64,000 nt of DNA from Brasenia schreberi (lineage: Eukaryota > Streptophyta > Magnoliopsida > Nymphaeales > Cabombaceae): NCBI GenBank assembly GCA_036023115.1, contig JAYKKT010000061.1, forward strand, positions 12,819,501-12,883,500, read 5' to 3'. Made by a program: the position numbers and the translations under genes. Positions 14,528-26,524 of the stretch are shown here, in pieces. The notes below the pieces were generated by a model that searched no databases, was not told the DNA's origin, and saw nothing but the letters and a program-made list of their open reading frames with translations. The first letter of the stretch is position 1, and each line of letters starts with the position of its first letter.

Positions 14528-15925
14528 CTAGGTAAGAACACCTCCGAGTGCTCGGTCACTCACATCCATATGTACCTCAAAGGGTCTGCTGAAATCTGGA
14601 AGATGTTGTACTAGTTCTTGACAGATCAAGGATTTAAGGGCTTCGAATGATTCTACACACTTAGGTATCCAATCCCAAGTTCTTCCCTTCTTCAGTAACT
14701 CGGTTAATAGCGTTGCTACCTTCAAAACGTCTCTGATGAACTTCCGATAATAGTTTGCCAAACCTAGAAAACTCCTCAACTCAGAAATATCTCTAGGAGT
14801 TTTTCATCCCTCAATGGCACGGACTTTCTTGGGGTCCATGCGGATTTCACCTCCGCCAATGATGTGCCCAAGAAAAGTAATAGTGTTCCTTGCAAACTCA
14901 CATTTTTCCCTCTTCACATAAAGAGAGTGTGACCTGAGTCTCTCAAAGACTAATGTGAGGTGTCGGACATACTCATCCAGGGTTCGACTGTAGATCACAA
15001 TATCGTCGAGATATACAACCACGAACTCATCGATGTACCTTGCCAATACCTCGTTCATCAACCTACAGAATATCGCTGGAGCATTTGTGAGCCCGAAAGG
15101 CATCACCAGGAACTCATATGCTCCGCATCGAGTCACCATGGCCGTCTTGGCCTCATCCCCAGGTGCAATTCTCACCTACTAGTAACCATATCGTAGGTCC
15201 AACTTCGTAAACCACATGGCTCCGCCAAGTCGATCGAAAAGGTTGGCTACTAGTGGGATCAAGTAGTCAACACACATCCGTAGAGAATCGTCAGATTTTT
15301 TTTGAAACAATACTGGCGATCCGAAGGGTGACTTAGAAGGTTGTATCATCCCTGCTTTCAGGAGCTCTCTTAACTATTTTCGGAGCTCTTCCAGCTCTAG
15401 AGGACTCATCCTATACGCGGCACGGGCTGGCGTCTTTGCCCCCAATTCTAGCACGATCTGATGGTTTGTGCACCGCCTAGGTGGTAAAGTCTTCGGGAGA
15501 TCTGTCGGCATCATATCCTGGAAGTTGAGCAAGACCTGCTCAATCTCATGTGGAATCCTAAAGTCTCCAGAGTCCATCTCATCTTCTCTCAAGACAGCTA
15601 ATAACGTGGGGTGGCCTTTTCGAAGGCCGGTCTTGAGCTGTATTGCGGACAAGTAAATTGCTCCGTAAGTCAGAAGATTAGGAGCTTTACCTAGGTCGCA
15701 TTGAGGTATGAATCCAGGTTGGGTAGGATCCACGCATACCAAATCTCTGAGGTATGGGGCAACCATCATGCACGTTGCCCTAAAGAAGTCGCATCCAAGG
15801 ACTACTCCAAAATCGTTCATCGTGCTGACGATGAAATCCAAACTACCGCTCCAACACCCAACTTTGAGGCGGCAAGCTCTGGCTAATCCAGCCACTCTAG
15901 AAGCACTCATATTAACCGTCTTCAA
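14528..15925 (-). pseudogene. Gypsy reverse transcriptase and RNase H region
   Basis: The part from 15925 to 15374 holds the end of protease (GVVLGCDFF) and the linker into reverse transcriptase (RMSPLELEELRK). The palm follows, with LVMPFGLTNAPAIF and the catalytic motif VVYLDDIVIYS near 14985-15020. Then comes the RNase H connection (LRSFLGLANYYRKF) and the start of RNase H (FEVHMDVSDRALGGVL). Stops lie after LRK, near 15180 and at 14528, so no full product can be made. Confidence 0.92.
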
Positions 15926-16261
15926 TCACTGCTCGGATTGCTCTAGCTGTAAACCCCACTGTGTGGCTAGAGATGTGGAAATGATCGAGTGAGATGCGTT
16001 GGTGTCTGCTAAGGCGCGCACTACGATTGTGCCTAACTGTGCTTCTACGAATACCAGACTATGACGTGGCTCTTCCCGCACACATGCGGCATCTAAGAGT
16101 TGGAACGATGCTGCTTGGGCATTGGAGCTAGTGCCAGCGTCCTCTGCTGCTTCATCAGCGATCATCGCGATGATTTTTGCCTTTTTAGGGCAAAATCTCA
16201 TCAAATGCGGACCTCCACAAATAAAACATGTATCCTGATTCTTCGAATCTCTTAGAGGCAT
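15926..16261 (-). pseudogene. Gypsy nucleocapsid knuckle and protease
   Basis: The frame starts with a CCHC zinc knuckle (CFICGGPHLMRFC) that binds the element's RNA. About 70 residues on comes the aspartic protease active-site region ADTNASHSIIS. The usual core is DTGA; here glycine is replaced by asparagine, which should impair catalysis. A stop follows QSEQ and breaks the link to reverse transcriptase. Confidence 0.85.
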
Positions 16262-16570
16262 GTTTTTGCCTTTACCATTTGATTATTTCTTTGATTTTCC
16301 AGATGATCCCTTATTCTTCTTTTCTTTGTTCCATTTCTTAGACTTATCCTTACTCGAACTCAATTTCTTTTTCTTTTTCTTGGAATTTCCATCAGTCTTA
16401 CTAGACCTTAAGTCCACAAACGTCTCAACTGCTGAGATTGCCTCAATGACGGTTGAGGGATCTCGGTGCCTAAGTTCAACTTAGGCCTAGGGTTATAATC
16501 CCTACTCGAAGTAGAACAACTTGTCCTCTTTTACCATTCCCTTGACTTCTAAGAGTATGTAGCTAAATTT

Positions 16571-17092
16571 CTACACATACTCATGCAGAGTACTTGTGCA
16601 TCTGAGTTTGGATAGAAGCTCTCTAGCTCTATGGCCAAAGTTTGTAGAAGTGAACTGCTTCCTAAATTCCATGCGGAAACCTTCCCAAGTCGTGGGAAGT
16701 GGGGCACCACCACTGGTGGCTGCGTCCTCTAAGGTACACCACCATAACTTCGCATCATCTCTAAGAAAGACGGTAGCCACTAGCACTCTGCAATTTTTAG
16801 CTACCTGGGATACATCCAAGTATCGCTGCAAATTCCATAGGAAATTCTCTAAGACTTTCCTATCTCTAACACCACTGAAGGGTGTCGGCTCGGGGATCTT
16901 TACTTTCGAATAGTCAAAGTTAAGAGTGCGTGCCATTTCACGCAATCCTACGGGTGAAACCAAAGTATGAAGTTGGGTTCCTATCTCAATGTCCGGTTGC
17001 TTTTGAAGTCTAGCAACCTGTATGGCTAGTTGGTTCTGGTTAGCCTTCATAGAGACCTTAGTGACTCTTATTGACTCTTGAGCTGCTCTCAT
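16571..17092 (-). pseudogene. Gypsy gag fragment
   Basis: The translation has the retrotransposon gag core: a FDYSKVKIPEPTPFSGVRD entry motif, then FLWNLQRYLDV, DDAKLWWCTLEDA and FRMEFRKQFT. Gag forms the virus-like particle. The frame stops after LHEYV, while the Lys-rich stretch before the zinc knuckle continues in the region to 16260, so gag is broken. Confidence 0.88.
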
Positions 17093-17933
17093 GGAGTCTT
17101 GGCTGGCTTATAACACCTCCAATATCTACAACAAAATAGTCATAATATCGTCATCTTCAATCCGTTGGAAAGGATTGGCTTCCTCCCCTACTGCTCTCCT
17201 GGTCTTCGGTATTTTATTGTGATTATTTTTTAGTTACAAGACCGACAAAATAGAACAACAGTCCGTACCGAAACAAAATACAGACTTAGCAGAAAATTTC
17301 TGTGACCTGTACAGATGACTTCTAACTCGAATTCAGACTCTTCCCTAAATGCGTACAGATACTGAAACTGAAATCCAAAGTTAGAAGACTGTAGACCGAA
17401 CTATAGAAAATAACTAAACCAAAATTTGGCTTAAACCGACTTCGTTTTCTCAGCCAAACTCTCTGCCACAAAACGCCAAAATCCAGATTTTCTAGTTTTT
17501 CTGCAACTTATTGAAAAGCGGTTTTCCGACGGTTTCACCACTTTTTCCATCGAATCCTCTACTGGTAAGTCCACCTAAACCTCCTAGGTATCACTGCCAC
17601 TGAACAATCACTTTGTTAGTTTTAGTTTTTACCAAAACATATCCAAAACCACAGATTTCTATGAAAATACAGATTCTGTCAATCTGGTTTTTAGGCCCAC
17701 TTCAACCTAGTTTTCCGAACACCTGTCGATGTGTTTTCTTCCAACTAAGTACTTTTTGTAAAATACTACCAAAAGTACTACACCTTGGAATAAATTACTT
17801 TCTGTTCAAAACAACTTAATCTTTCCAAAACCGACTTTGAAAATCAGCAAAATCCACCTGTCCGATTTTCGGTTTTGTTCCAAATTCAGTTTTCAATCAG
17901 TTTCTTCATAAAAAACTCAGGGAATCAAGCCTA
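17093..17933 (-). other. Gypsy 5' untranslated leader
   Basis: The region between the primer-binding site and gag has no long frame. It is the usual place for packaging and dimerisation signals. I see no separate gene. Confidence 0.6.
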
Positions 17934-17947
17934 CGGCTCTGATACCA
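17934..17947 (-). other. Primer-binding site for initiator tRNA-Met
   Basis: On the minus strand it reads TGGTATCAGAGCCG, three bases inside the 5' LTR. TGGTATCAGAGC is the classic complement of the plant initiator tRNA-Met 3' end, which primes minus-strand synthesis. Confidence 0.93.
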
Positions 17948-17950
17948 AAC

Positions 17951-19393
17951 TGTTACGGTATTAATTTTTGAAGTAAAATTTTTCAAGTTTTTCAACACCC
18001 ATGATGGCTAGAATCGCTCCGGATTCTATCAGCCTACTATACCGTTCAAGACAGGGTCTTTAACCCGATTCCATAGCTTGAGACAAGAACGCTAAGTGAA
18101 TGAAACAACACTTTGATTAAAACCAAACAACACGCCCAAAACAGTTCACCTGGTTGTGATCGGGGTTTCATATCCACTAGCTAAGGGTTCGGATGAACCC
18201 ACGCTGGATTCGCCTAGCTAAGGTCAAGGGCGGTTCACAACTTCCCCAAAACACCAATCGGCTGATGGATGAAGACCGGCCTGAAGGAGGAAGGCTGGCG
18301 CTGGGCTGCAAGTACCGTTCGACACTTGACGAGGCAGGGCGCGGGTGTACCGTGCTTGCTAGAGTTGCTGTGGAACAAAGGGAGGCTTCGGCTCTGTGGC
18401 GTGCGGTACTCTATTGAGGCGCCTTACTGAACCCTGCAGAACAAGGGGAGGCTTCGGCTGTCCTGAGGCACCTTGCTGAACGCTTCGGTGCTAGTGGTCG
18501 TGCCTTAGGGTCTGCTATGCACACGGCTGATGTTGTGGTGCTATGGCTGCTCCCCTGGGGTCCTGCGGTGTGCCTGGTTGAAGGACGGAAGGTCGAAGGC
18601 TGGTGTCAAGGGTAGGGGCCCTTCAATTGGGGCTGAAGGTGAACCACCGAAGATGGCGCACGAACAACTGGTGATGGAAGGAGGAAGGAAGCCCAGCTGA
18701 TGCTGAGATGAGACGGCTTCAAGGCGGGAAGAAGGACCCTCGGCAATGGCAGTGGTGCTAGGCTCCTGCGTGCTTCAGCTGAGGCACCCGGTTGGCTACT
18801 ATGCGGTCCACCTCTCCACTCTCCCTTCTCTCTGCACTCTCTCTCTCTTTCTCACTACACACACTCGGTTCAACCCTCACAACAGGGCAGGGCCCGACCC
18901 TTAAGAAGGGCCTAGGCAGTTGGGACAACCGCCCCTATTTTCAAAGGGTCGGTTATGCCTAGCAGGGGGCGTAACCGCTCCCACCTTGGTGCGTTGTCCC
19001 TAGCGCCCAACTAGTGACGCCACCTGTCCCAGGGGTCCCGTAACTACCACTCGGCCAGGCGCCAAGTGTCCTAGCCAATTCCTAACTACTTGGACCACAC
19101 CTATCCTACTTGGCCAGGACCTAGCCCACCTAGACCCAACTTGACCCAAACCGAACCATAACTCGGGTCGACTGGACTCACTAGGACCAAACCATCCTAG
19201 GACTTGGATTAACCCTAACCTAGGCTCGACTCAACCTAGACCTAGGTTCATACCATGGGGCTCGGGTTTATAGACACACCCGGCCCTTACAAAGATGCTT
19301 ATTTACATGGACTAGGGGTATGATACACATGATGAAGCATGCCGAATGGTGGGGGAGCGTGGGCGCGCACGCCACGAACTTACGTCCGTGACA
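17951..19393 (-). repeat. 5' LTR of the gypsy element
   Basis: The LTR is 1443 bases, with short inverted ends TGTTACGG and CCGTGACA. A minus-strand TATAAA lies at 19267-19272. It is 30 bases shorter than the partner LTR because of small indels. Confidence 0.93.
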
Positions 19394-19398
19394 GACTC
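19394..19398. repeat. Target-site duplication GACTC, right
   Basis: It matches 11250-11254 exactly. The pre-insertion sequence can be rebuilt by joining 11254 to 19399. Confidence 0.85.
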
Positions 19399-20085
19399 CA
19401 TGATCATTGATGAGAGGTCCAAGTCCTGGCTGACCAAGGAGAGCATAGGAAATCTTTATCATTATCATATAAACATTCACTACAACAAAAGTAATTGTAA
19501 CGCTCTTGCGTTGGAATGTTATCGGGGTGTTGTTTGAATCTTTAGAATATGACCGGTGTAGTATTGAGATGTAGTGCACCCGAGAAAATCTGGTCAGTGA
19601 TTGCTTGAAATTCACTGAAAGTAAATCATCTACAAAGCTGAACTGGCGTATGCCCCACTCTTGACCACCATAAGAACTCCCTTTTCTTGTAGTGACATAT
19701 CAAGTGAAGCTATCCTCCATTCAATGTGAAGGGGCACGTATTTGAAATTAATACGTGTTGCACATATTCTGCAGTATTACAAAGTGAAGAGAATTGTTTA
19801 CGAAGCCAATAATAATGGTTCGGAATTTTTGGAGAACCAAATCACCGTACCATCGGTTATAGCTTGGTTCAACTTCAAATTCTCCATCTAAAATTGTGTG
19901 TTCTCTTTTATTTAATTTTTGTGCATTCTTGGATATATCTTCAATTGGTGGATATTTTTGGTTAATTTGTATATTTTGCTCCTCAGGTTCTTTCAAGTGG
20001 AAAGATTTTATTACATATTTGTGTGTTGTTGCTTTCACTATGCACACACTCCTTTTTTCTTTCCCAAAACCAAGTATCGGTTAAA
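19399..20085. other. Flank between gypsy and copia elements
   Basis: No gene recognised. Across the filled-in gypsy site there is a short open frame (ADYLSDSMIIDERSKSWL) that looks mildly coding-like. The stretch at 19.75-20.08 kb is leader-like and AT-rich, and may be the 5' end of the copia copy that follows. Confidence 0.3.
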
Positions 20086-23000
20086 AATTACCACAAGTGA
20101 AAAGGAAAGATGAAAGATTTATTATTTGTGAAAAAATTACATTTACCTAAGGTGTTTGCTAGTGAAAAGCCTGAGGCTAATCGATGAAGATTGGCTTTTG
20201 AACATGAGATGGTATGTGGTTTTATTCGGTGATGGCTAGATGACAATATCTTCTATCATATTGTTAATGACTCACATGTATGAACTTTGTGGGAGAAGCT
20301 TGAGACCTTGTATGCCTCAAGTCCGGGAACAATAAATTATTTTTGTTGAAGCGCAGCTATGAACTTGAGTTACAAGGATGGTAGTTCTATTTACGATCAC
20401 TTGAGTGATTTTCAAGGATGCTTTGACCAGTTATCCGCATGGGTGTGAAATTTGAAGATGAAATTTTGGGACTTTGGTTGCTTAATACTCTACACGATTC
20501 TTGGGAAAATCTCAGAGTCACTTTGACTAGTTACTGCTCTGGAGGTGTTGTGACCATGAATTATGTAAAGCTAACATTTTGAATGAAGAAGTCGGATGAT
20601 GAACTCATGCAAGGCGTCCTCTTCGGTCAGAGGTTTTGGTTTGCGAAAAACGGGGGAGAAGCATTGAGAGAGGATCGGGGGACAAGGCAATAGAGGCAAA
20701 AGCAAGAGAAGAAGCAAATCAAAGTCTAAATACAAGAATCTTGAGTGTGATTATTGTGGTAAAAAGGGCATGTCCAAAGGTTACTTCTGGAAGATGGAAA
20801 AAAGGAGAACAAGGGTAACAAGGGCAAACAACAAAGAAGGATAATGATAATGATGATCGTGTTTTGCCCATTACTTGGAGAGATCTTGTGATTATACGTA
20901 ATGAGAATTTGATTAATGTTGCTTGTGATGAGACCGGTGGGTTGTTTGACGGTGGTGCTTGTTTTCATGTGACATCTAGGAAGGATTTCTTCACATCTTA
21001 TACTCCTGGTGATTATGGAGTGTTGAAGATGGGTAACGGTGGTTTGTCTAAGGTGATTGACATTGGCAATGTTTGTTTGGTAACAGTAATGGGACAAAGT
21101 TGATTTTGAAGAATGTCGGACATGCACGAACATCATAGTTTGCATCGATTTCTACTAGTGTTCTTGATGATGAGCTATTTTAGTACCTTTGGTGGTGGAC
21201 GGTGGAAACTCTCGAGGTTCTTTGGTTGTGGCACATGGAAAGAAGTGTTCGGGTTTGTCTTGGACCAAGCTTGAGTTTACATTGATGTTGTTAATATAGT
21301 TGAGTGTGATAATCGGTCAGTTATGGCACAAGAGACTTAGTCATATTAGTGAGAAGGGACTTGATACTTTGGCCGAAAGGAATCTACTTTCGGGTTTGAA
21401 GGGTGCAAGTTTGGAAAAGTGTACTCATTGTTTGGGTGGGAAGCGAGAATAGAGTCTCTTTCAAGAGTCATCCTCCTTTAGAAAATCGAGAGGTGCTTGA
21501 GTTGGTACATTCGGATCTTTGTGGTCCAATGAGGACTAAAACATTTGGTGGTGCACTTTACTTTTGTGACTTTCATTGATGATCATTCAAGAAACTTTGG
21601 GTTTATGCCTTGAAGACTAAGGACTGTGTGCTCGGTGTCTTTAAGCGTTTCGGAAACTGTTGAGAGAAACGGGGAAGAAAGCTGAAATGTGCGCCTGCAC
21701 GATAATGGTGGTGAATATTATGGACTATTTGATGAGTCTGCTGACGACGTAGGGTATTAGACACTTAGAGAAGACGCCTCCACAAGACTCCTCGACTTAA
21801 TGGCTGGACGAGAAAGGATGAACGGGACATTGATGGAGAGAGTTAGATGTTTGCTTTACGAAGCAAAGTTACTGGATCTTTTGGGGTGAGACTTCACTTG
21901 AAGATATTAATAAGGTTAAAATAACAGAATCTTCAAGTAAAAGTGACTTGGTTAACCTTAGTTTAGCTATAGGGAAGTATGATGTGTTTGAGTCTACTAG
22001 TCATGATGATATGCAAAGTTATACTCCAATGGATGCAATTGAGGTTGACACTGTTGTTCATACTCCTATCAAGCCTCCTATTCTGCTAAGATGATCGACC
22101 AAACAACATATTTCATCTATTTATTATTCATTAAAAAGAATATGTTCTTCTCACTAATGGGGAGAACTAGAGTGCAACGTAGAGGATATGGAGAGTGAGC
22201 ATAAAGCATAATGGATTGCAACTATGAATAATGAAATAAAATCTTTGCTTAACAACAATACTGTTATATTTTGGTCAAGTTGGCTAAGAATAGAAAAGAT
22301 TTGAAAAATCAATAGGTTTACTATTTAAAAACTAAAGAAAATGGTTTCACTCGATACAAAGCTAGATTGGTTGTTAAATATGATCGTCATAATAAGAAAG
22401 TTTGAAAACTATATCTCTTGTAGTACAAAATTTAATGTATGCAATGGTTTGCACAAGACTTGATAGAGCTCATGCAATTGGTATGGTAAATCATTTTCTT
22501 TTAAATCTTGGTAGAGAGTATTAGTATGCTTGAAGTAGATTTTGCATTAGGAGTCTCCTTTATACATCTACACTAGAAAGTTTAATGTATGCAATGGTTT
22601 GCACAAAACTTGATATAGTTTTCTTTTAAATCTTGGTAGAGGGTATTGAAATGTTGTGAAGTGGGTTTTGTATTATTTTCATGGCATTTGTAGTTTGAAA
22701 CTTGTGTTTTGGATATGCAAAACCTATTCTTTCTAGTTATACAGATTCAGATATGATTGGAGATGTTGATACAAGGATGTCTACTTTTAGTAATTTAATT
22801 ACTTTTACAAGGGAAGCTATGGCTTACCAATCAAGATTATAAAAGTACATTGCATTATCTACTACAAAGGCCGAGTTCATTGCTAAGAAATTTATTGCTT
22901 TTGACACTAAGGCATTTAACTTGGTTTTACCAACAAATGTATGTTTTGTTTTGTGATAGTCACAGTGTTATTCGATCTTAAGAAGAATCCCACGCTCCAT

Positions 23001-23198
23001 GGTAGAACTAAGGATATTGATATGAGGTATTATTAGATACGAGATATTCTGGACTCGAAGTTGTTAGAGCTTGAGAAGATTCATACATGTGATAATGGTT
23101 TAGACATGTCGATGAAGACTTTATCATGAGAAAAATTTGAAGCTTGTTGATTGACTACGAGTTTGTCAAGCACTTCCATTTGAGTCGGAGGGCAAGTT
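20086..23198 (+). pseudogene. Ty1/copia copy 1, gag-pol, heavily decayed
   Basis: Gag is seen in broken frames (VVCGFI, LWEKLETLYASS, YDHLSDFQGCFDQLS). A zinc-knuckle remnant follows (CDYCGKKGHV), then protease (DGGACFHVTSRKDFFTS, near 20.95 kb), integrase (KCTHCLGGK, then a GDNGGEY-type region near 21.7 kb), reverse transcriptase fragments (WIATMNNEIKSLL) and RNase H remnants to about 23.1 kb. Integrase before reverse transcriptase fits Ty1/copia. The integrase to reverse transcriptase junction near 21.89 kb has lost several hundred bases compared with copy 2. Many stops and frameshifts are present. Confidence 0.88.
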
Positions 23199-23960
23199 TG
23201 TTGGGTGCCTTCTCACGTGGGGAGGTAGACCCTACCTCATTAATGAGGTGAGAGAGAGAGTTGTGGTGGTATGGCATGTAATTTTGCCTTGTTTTATGGC
23301 TATTGCTATTTTCTTTAAGCCATGATAGCTTATAATTTCTCTAATGTAGGTGTCATCTTTCCTTTGCAATGAATATGGTTTATTTTATTCACGATTTTTA
23401 TTTTAGGGATGCCATACTATAGCGAAAAAGTTTTTTTTTTCTTCCTTCAAGAACCAACTGAACCAAAGCAGTTTCTTCTGGTCTTTTTGGTTATTCGGTA
23501 TTGTTTAGTAAGGAGACAACAAAATTTAAGGTTTGAGATTTATTTTTAGCTCTTTGAGTTTTTCATTATCTCTTTCCTCAGTTGGTTTGATTGCTTGATT
23601 GTGAGTTGTTTTTTTGTTTTTCATTATATTTTTATCTTTTTCTACTGAGTAAGGGCATTGATATTATTGTATTTTGGAGATATCTTGTTGTACTTATATA
23701 TTTTGTATAGTGATTTTTTTTTAACTAAGCCCTATAGTATTTACCTCTTATATTGAGAGAGGTTTTCTCGTAAAATTTGGTATTCTCTATTTATTTAATT
23801 GTACGTACATACATATATTTGAGGATCATTCGTATTTTTTGTTTGTGATTATTTATCAAACTCGAGTATTAGAAAATAGTTTTTAGGCTTTCGCAAGTTA
23901 TTTTTCGGCTTCTTTTCCGAAAACTGTTGTGTTTGCTCAGGAGTTTTAGGAGAAGCATAA
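23199..23960 (+). repeat. Copia copy 1 3' LTR, right end uncertain
   Basis: The purine-rich GGAGGGCAAG run is followed by TTTGTTGGGTGCC, the expected start of the LTR. The stretch to ~23.96 kb recurs at 28.78-29.41 and 60.95-61.63 kb. Copy 3 diverges at its end here, which sets the right limit. A GA microsatellite lies just inside. Confidence 0.6.
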
Positions 23961-24861
23961 TTTGTCTTCTTTGTTTATATGTTTTGTTTTCCACCTTTTT
24001 TCTCATTTCTAAATATGAGGTTTCCTTGGATATCTTTAACTCTAGTTGGTCTTTAGAGACACACTTGCACATACATTTGTACGTATATCTATAAGTGTGT
24101 CTGTATGTATAGCAGATTTAGGTATCATATGGTGTCTTTTGCCTTATTCTGTGCATCTCTTTTATTTTGATTTTTTCCCGTCGAAACATCTTAACACACT
24201 AATGAAGTTAGATCCTTGTAGTTGGTGGCTAAATTAATGCAACAAGAACATTACATTGATTGCGTGTACAAAAAGAAACATTTTGTGGTTAAGACGTTCC
24301 CTTAAATGGATTTGTGCAATTAAATTTTTTATTTTTTCATCCTAAAAAGTTGAATGAGATACAATTGAGCATATCCAGAAGTAGACATCTGCGCATGTGT
24401 GCAGCTGCATGTGTGTGCGTATATATACACCCATATATCTTTGTGTGTGTTTGCCGATGAGCTCATCTATTTGCCACACGGATAGTTGAAGATGACCCTA
24501 GTGATGAACAAGAATGGTTCTTTTTGCCTCCATTTTTTTGGAACAAGTTGTTTTCCCATCATGTATTAAAACAAAGTCGAAAAACTTCTGGTAGGACATT
24601 TTTCTTCTAATAAAATGGATTTCTAAGTCAAATTTTTCTTCCATGTGAAATTTACATCATAAAATTATGTCTCAAAATTATAACATTCTTTCTTCAGTGA
24701 AAAGGGGAATTCTCATTGTTTGGTTTGGTTACCGCATTTTTTAAATTGATTTGATGGGAATGACAATAGATGCCATGGTCTGAGTCATGTACAAGATAAA
24801 TATGTATTTATAAAACCTGCCTTGAGACCTCTTTTCTTCTTTTATATTAAGAAATTGGGAG
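23961..24861 (+). repeat. Duplicated flank, copy A
   Basis: This ~0.9 kb non-coding flank recurs almost unchanged at 29412-30311. It therefore belongs to a segmental duplication, not to the copia element, since copia copy 3 lacks it. Confidence 0.85.
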
Positions 24862-24972
24862 AACTCTGCTCATTTAAGGGATCACACTATTGCATGGTCG
24901 ATCCCAAGCCCTGATAAAGGAGAAGGGTTGTGTTTGACTTTCGACAGTCAGCGTAAAACTTTGTCAGACTTA
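24862..24972 (+). mobile_element. 5' half of short RTE-derived element
   Basis: The sequence from CTCTGCTCATTTAAGGG to the GTAAAACTTTGTCAGA motif matches the first ~110 bases of the full RTE LINE at 49.9 kb. The 3' half, present in copy B at 30312-30525, has been deleted here. Confidence 0.7.
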
Positions 24973-25126
24973 TTACTCTTTGTTGATTTATCTAAATATT
25001 ATTAAATTCACTTCTCTCATATCTATGGATATATGGCCACATCATGCACTTATCCGCCATTGGGAGTATCATTCAAAATGGCTTATATTGGTGAGGAATT
25101 ATATCGTATCGCTTCTCTTATTTCAG

Positions 25127-25305
25127 ACAAGGTGGTTCCAGACTTCATTGGCAACACTCCATTGGTGCATCATCAATCTAAATTTGGTGAGTTTCATGGA
25201 GTTGGTGAAGCAGGCCTCAAAACGCCTTGACTTCGATGTGGAATCTTTTGTTGCTTCAAAGAAGAGTAGATCGAGTATATGAAGAAGCATAGTCTCCCTC
25301 ATAAC
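25127..25305 (+). pseudogene. Peptide-gene exon 2, copy A, broken
   Basis: An intact acceptor TTTCAG precedes the same first codons as the real gene (KVVP against KVDP). The conserved part then reads LRCGIFCCFKEE and IEYMKKHSLPHN. The first conserved Cys codon is TGA, the Tyr codon after KEE is TAG, and the final TGA is CGA, so the frame is both interrupted and missing its own stop. Exon 1 and its signal peptide are absent; the copy begins inside the intron. It has four cysteine positions where the intact gene has six. Confidence 0.85.
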
Positions 25306-26520
25306 CGAAGCGTGCATGTTAAACATTATCAAACATGAAAATGTATGTTTGGTGCTGAAACTTATGTTATCTTCATGCACCTTGTCTTTATCATGGATGA
25401 CTTATATTTTTTATCAAAATCATTCAACGGTGGCAAGAGATCATTGACAAGTGCTTCAAGCATCACGTCTAAGTTGTTCTTAGTAGTCATCGGCTCATAT
25501 AAGTTGTAGAGCTACTATCGTCCAGTTGCATCAACTTTTAACCTTGGCCTCATCCAAGCCCTTTCTCATGCTTGGTGGAGATCTGTAGCGGATGCTACAT
25601 GAGGGCTCCTCACAATGCAACTCTTGTGCATTTTGCAGCCAAGCATCTCTGCTTTAGAGTTCTAATGGATTCTACGACATTAGTTCTGAAAATTTCTATA
25701 GTACTAAAAGAGGTCAAGATCTTTTGAGATCCTCCTTTGATACATTTTAATTTCACCATGCATGTTGGAAGTGTCTTTTGTCAAATCATAGAGATCACAT
25801 GGTCACTCTTATACAAATCATTTTTACTCTCAATGAAATTTTTTCCATTTTGAGTTTCCTATATATAACATATGAAGTTAAATGCTAAAATTGTGAATAC
25901 AAGCAATGACCAAACTTGATTTTGACCTTTCAAAAGTTAGCTTTGACTAATGGAAGTTTGCTTGATCCATATGAGCTATTGGCTTTGACATAAGGACTCA
26001 CCACATACCTGCCATGGTGAAAAGTTGGTAAAGATTCACCATTGTTGGCAGTCTAATGCAACTTTCCTCCCTTATCTTACTTAAACTGGACTGACAAGTT
26101 TTCATTAAACCCACAAAACACTGAAAATTTGTAATTTAGTGATCCGTTTATCTTTTTATGAAAAACAAATGGCTTATTGGTGCTCTAACTCGATCTTAGT
26201 TTACCATTTAGTTAATTTGTCAACATACATCAACCTCATTGGTAAGTGCTAGGCTCTAATAAGACGTATGAGGAAGATATTTCTATCAAATTTTCTAGGA
26301 GTTGATTTGTGTGTGGTTGTATAACGTCGTTGCATTGTTTCACTTGATCCCACCAGTTACTTGGATCATCCAAGTTTGAGAAAGAAAGATTTTCCTGAAA
26401 TTAAAGTAGTGAACAAGTACCCAGAGATAATATTTTGTATACACTGTGATGAAAATCATGCAACAAATAGAGAAAAAGAAGATAATGAAAGAATAAACTT
26501 TAACAAGAAATGAAAAATGA
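25306..26520 (+). repeat. Downstream flank of peptide copy A
   Basis: This non-coding stretch recurs downstream of copy C (44.5-46.2 kb) and in part downstream of copy B (31.05-31.49 kb). It marks how far the duplicated peptide locus extends. No gene is seen in it. Confidence 0.75.
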
Positions 26521-26524
26521 AATA

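Larger units (their letters stand above)
11255..19393 (-). mobile_element. Ty3/gypsy chromovirus, structurally complete, mutated
   Basis: This 8.1 kb element reads on the minus strand. The order is 5' LTR (17951-19393), primer-binding site, gag, protease, reverse transcriptase, RNase H, integrase with chromodomain, polypurine tract and 3' LTR (11255-12727). Reverse transcriptase before integrase is the Ty3/gypsy order, and the chromodomain makes it a chromovirus. Several in-frame stops in pol mean it cannot move unaided. The LTRs are nearly identical over their first ~280 bases and differ more further in, mostly by transitions, which suggests deamination of methylated DNA rather than great age. 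Confidence 0.95.
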
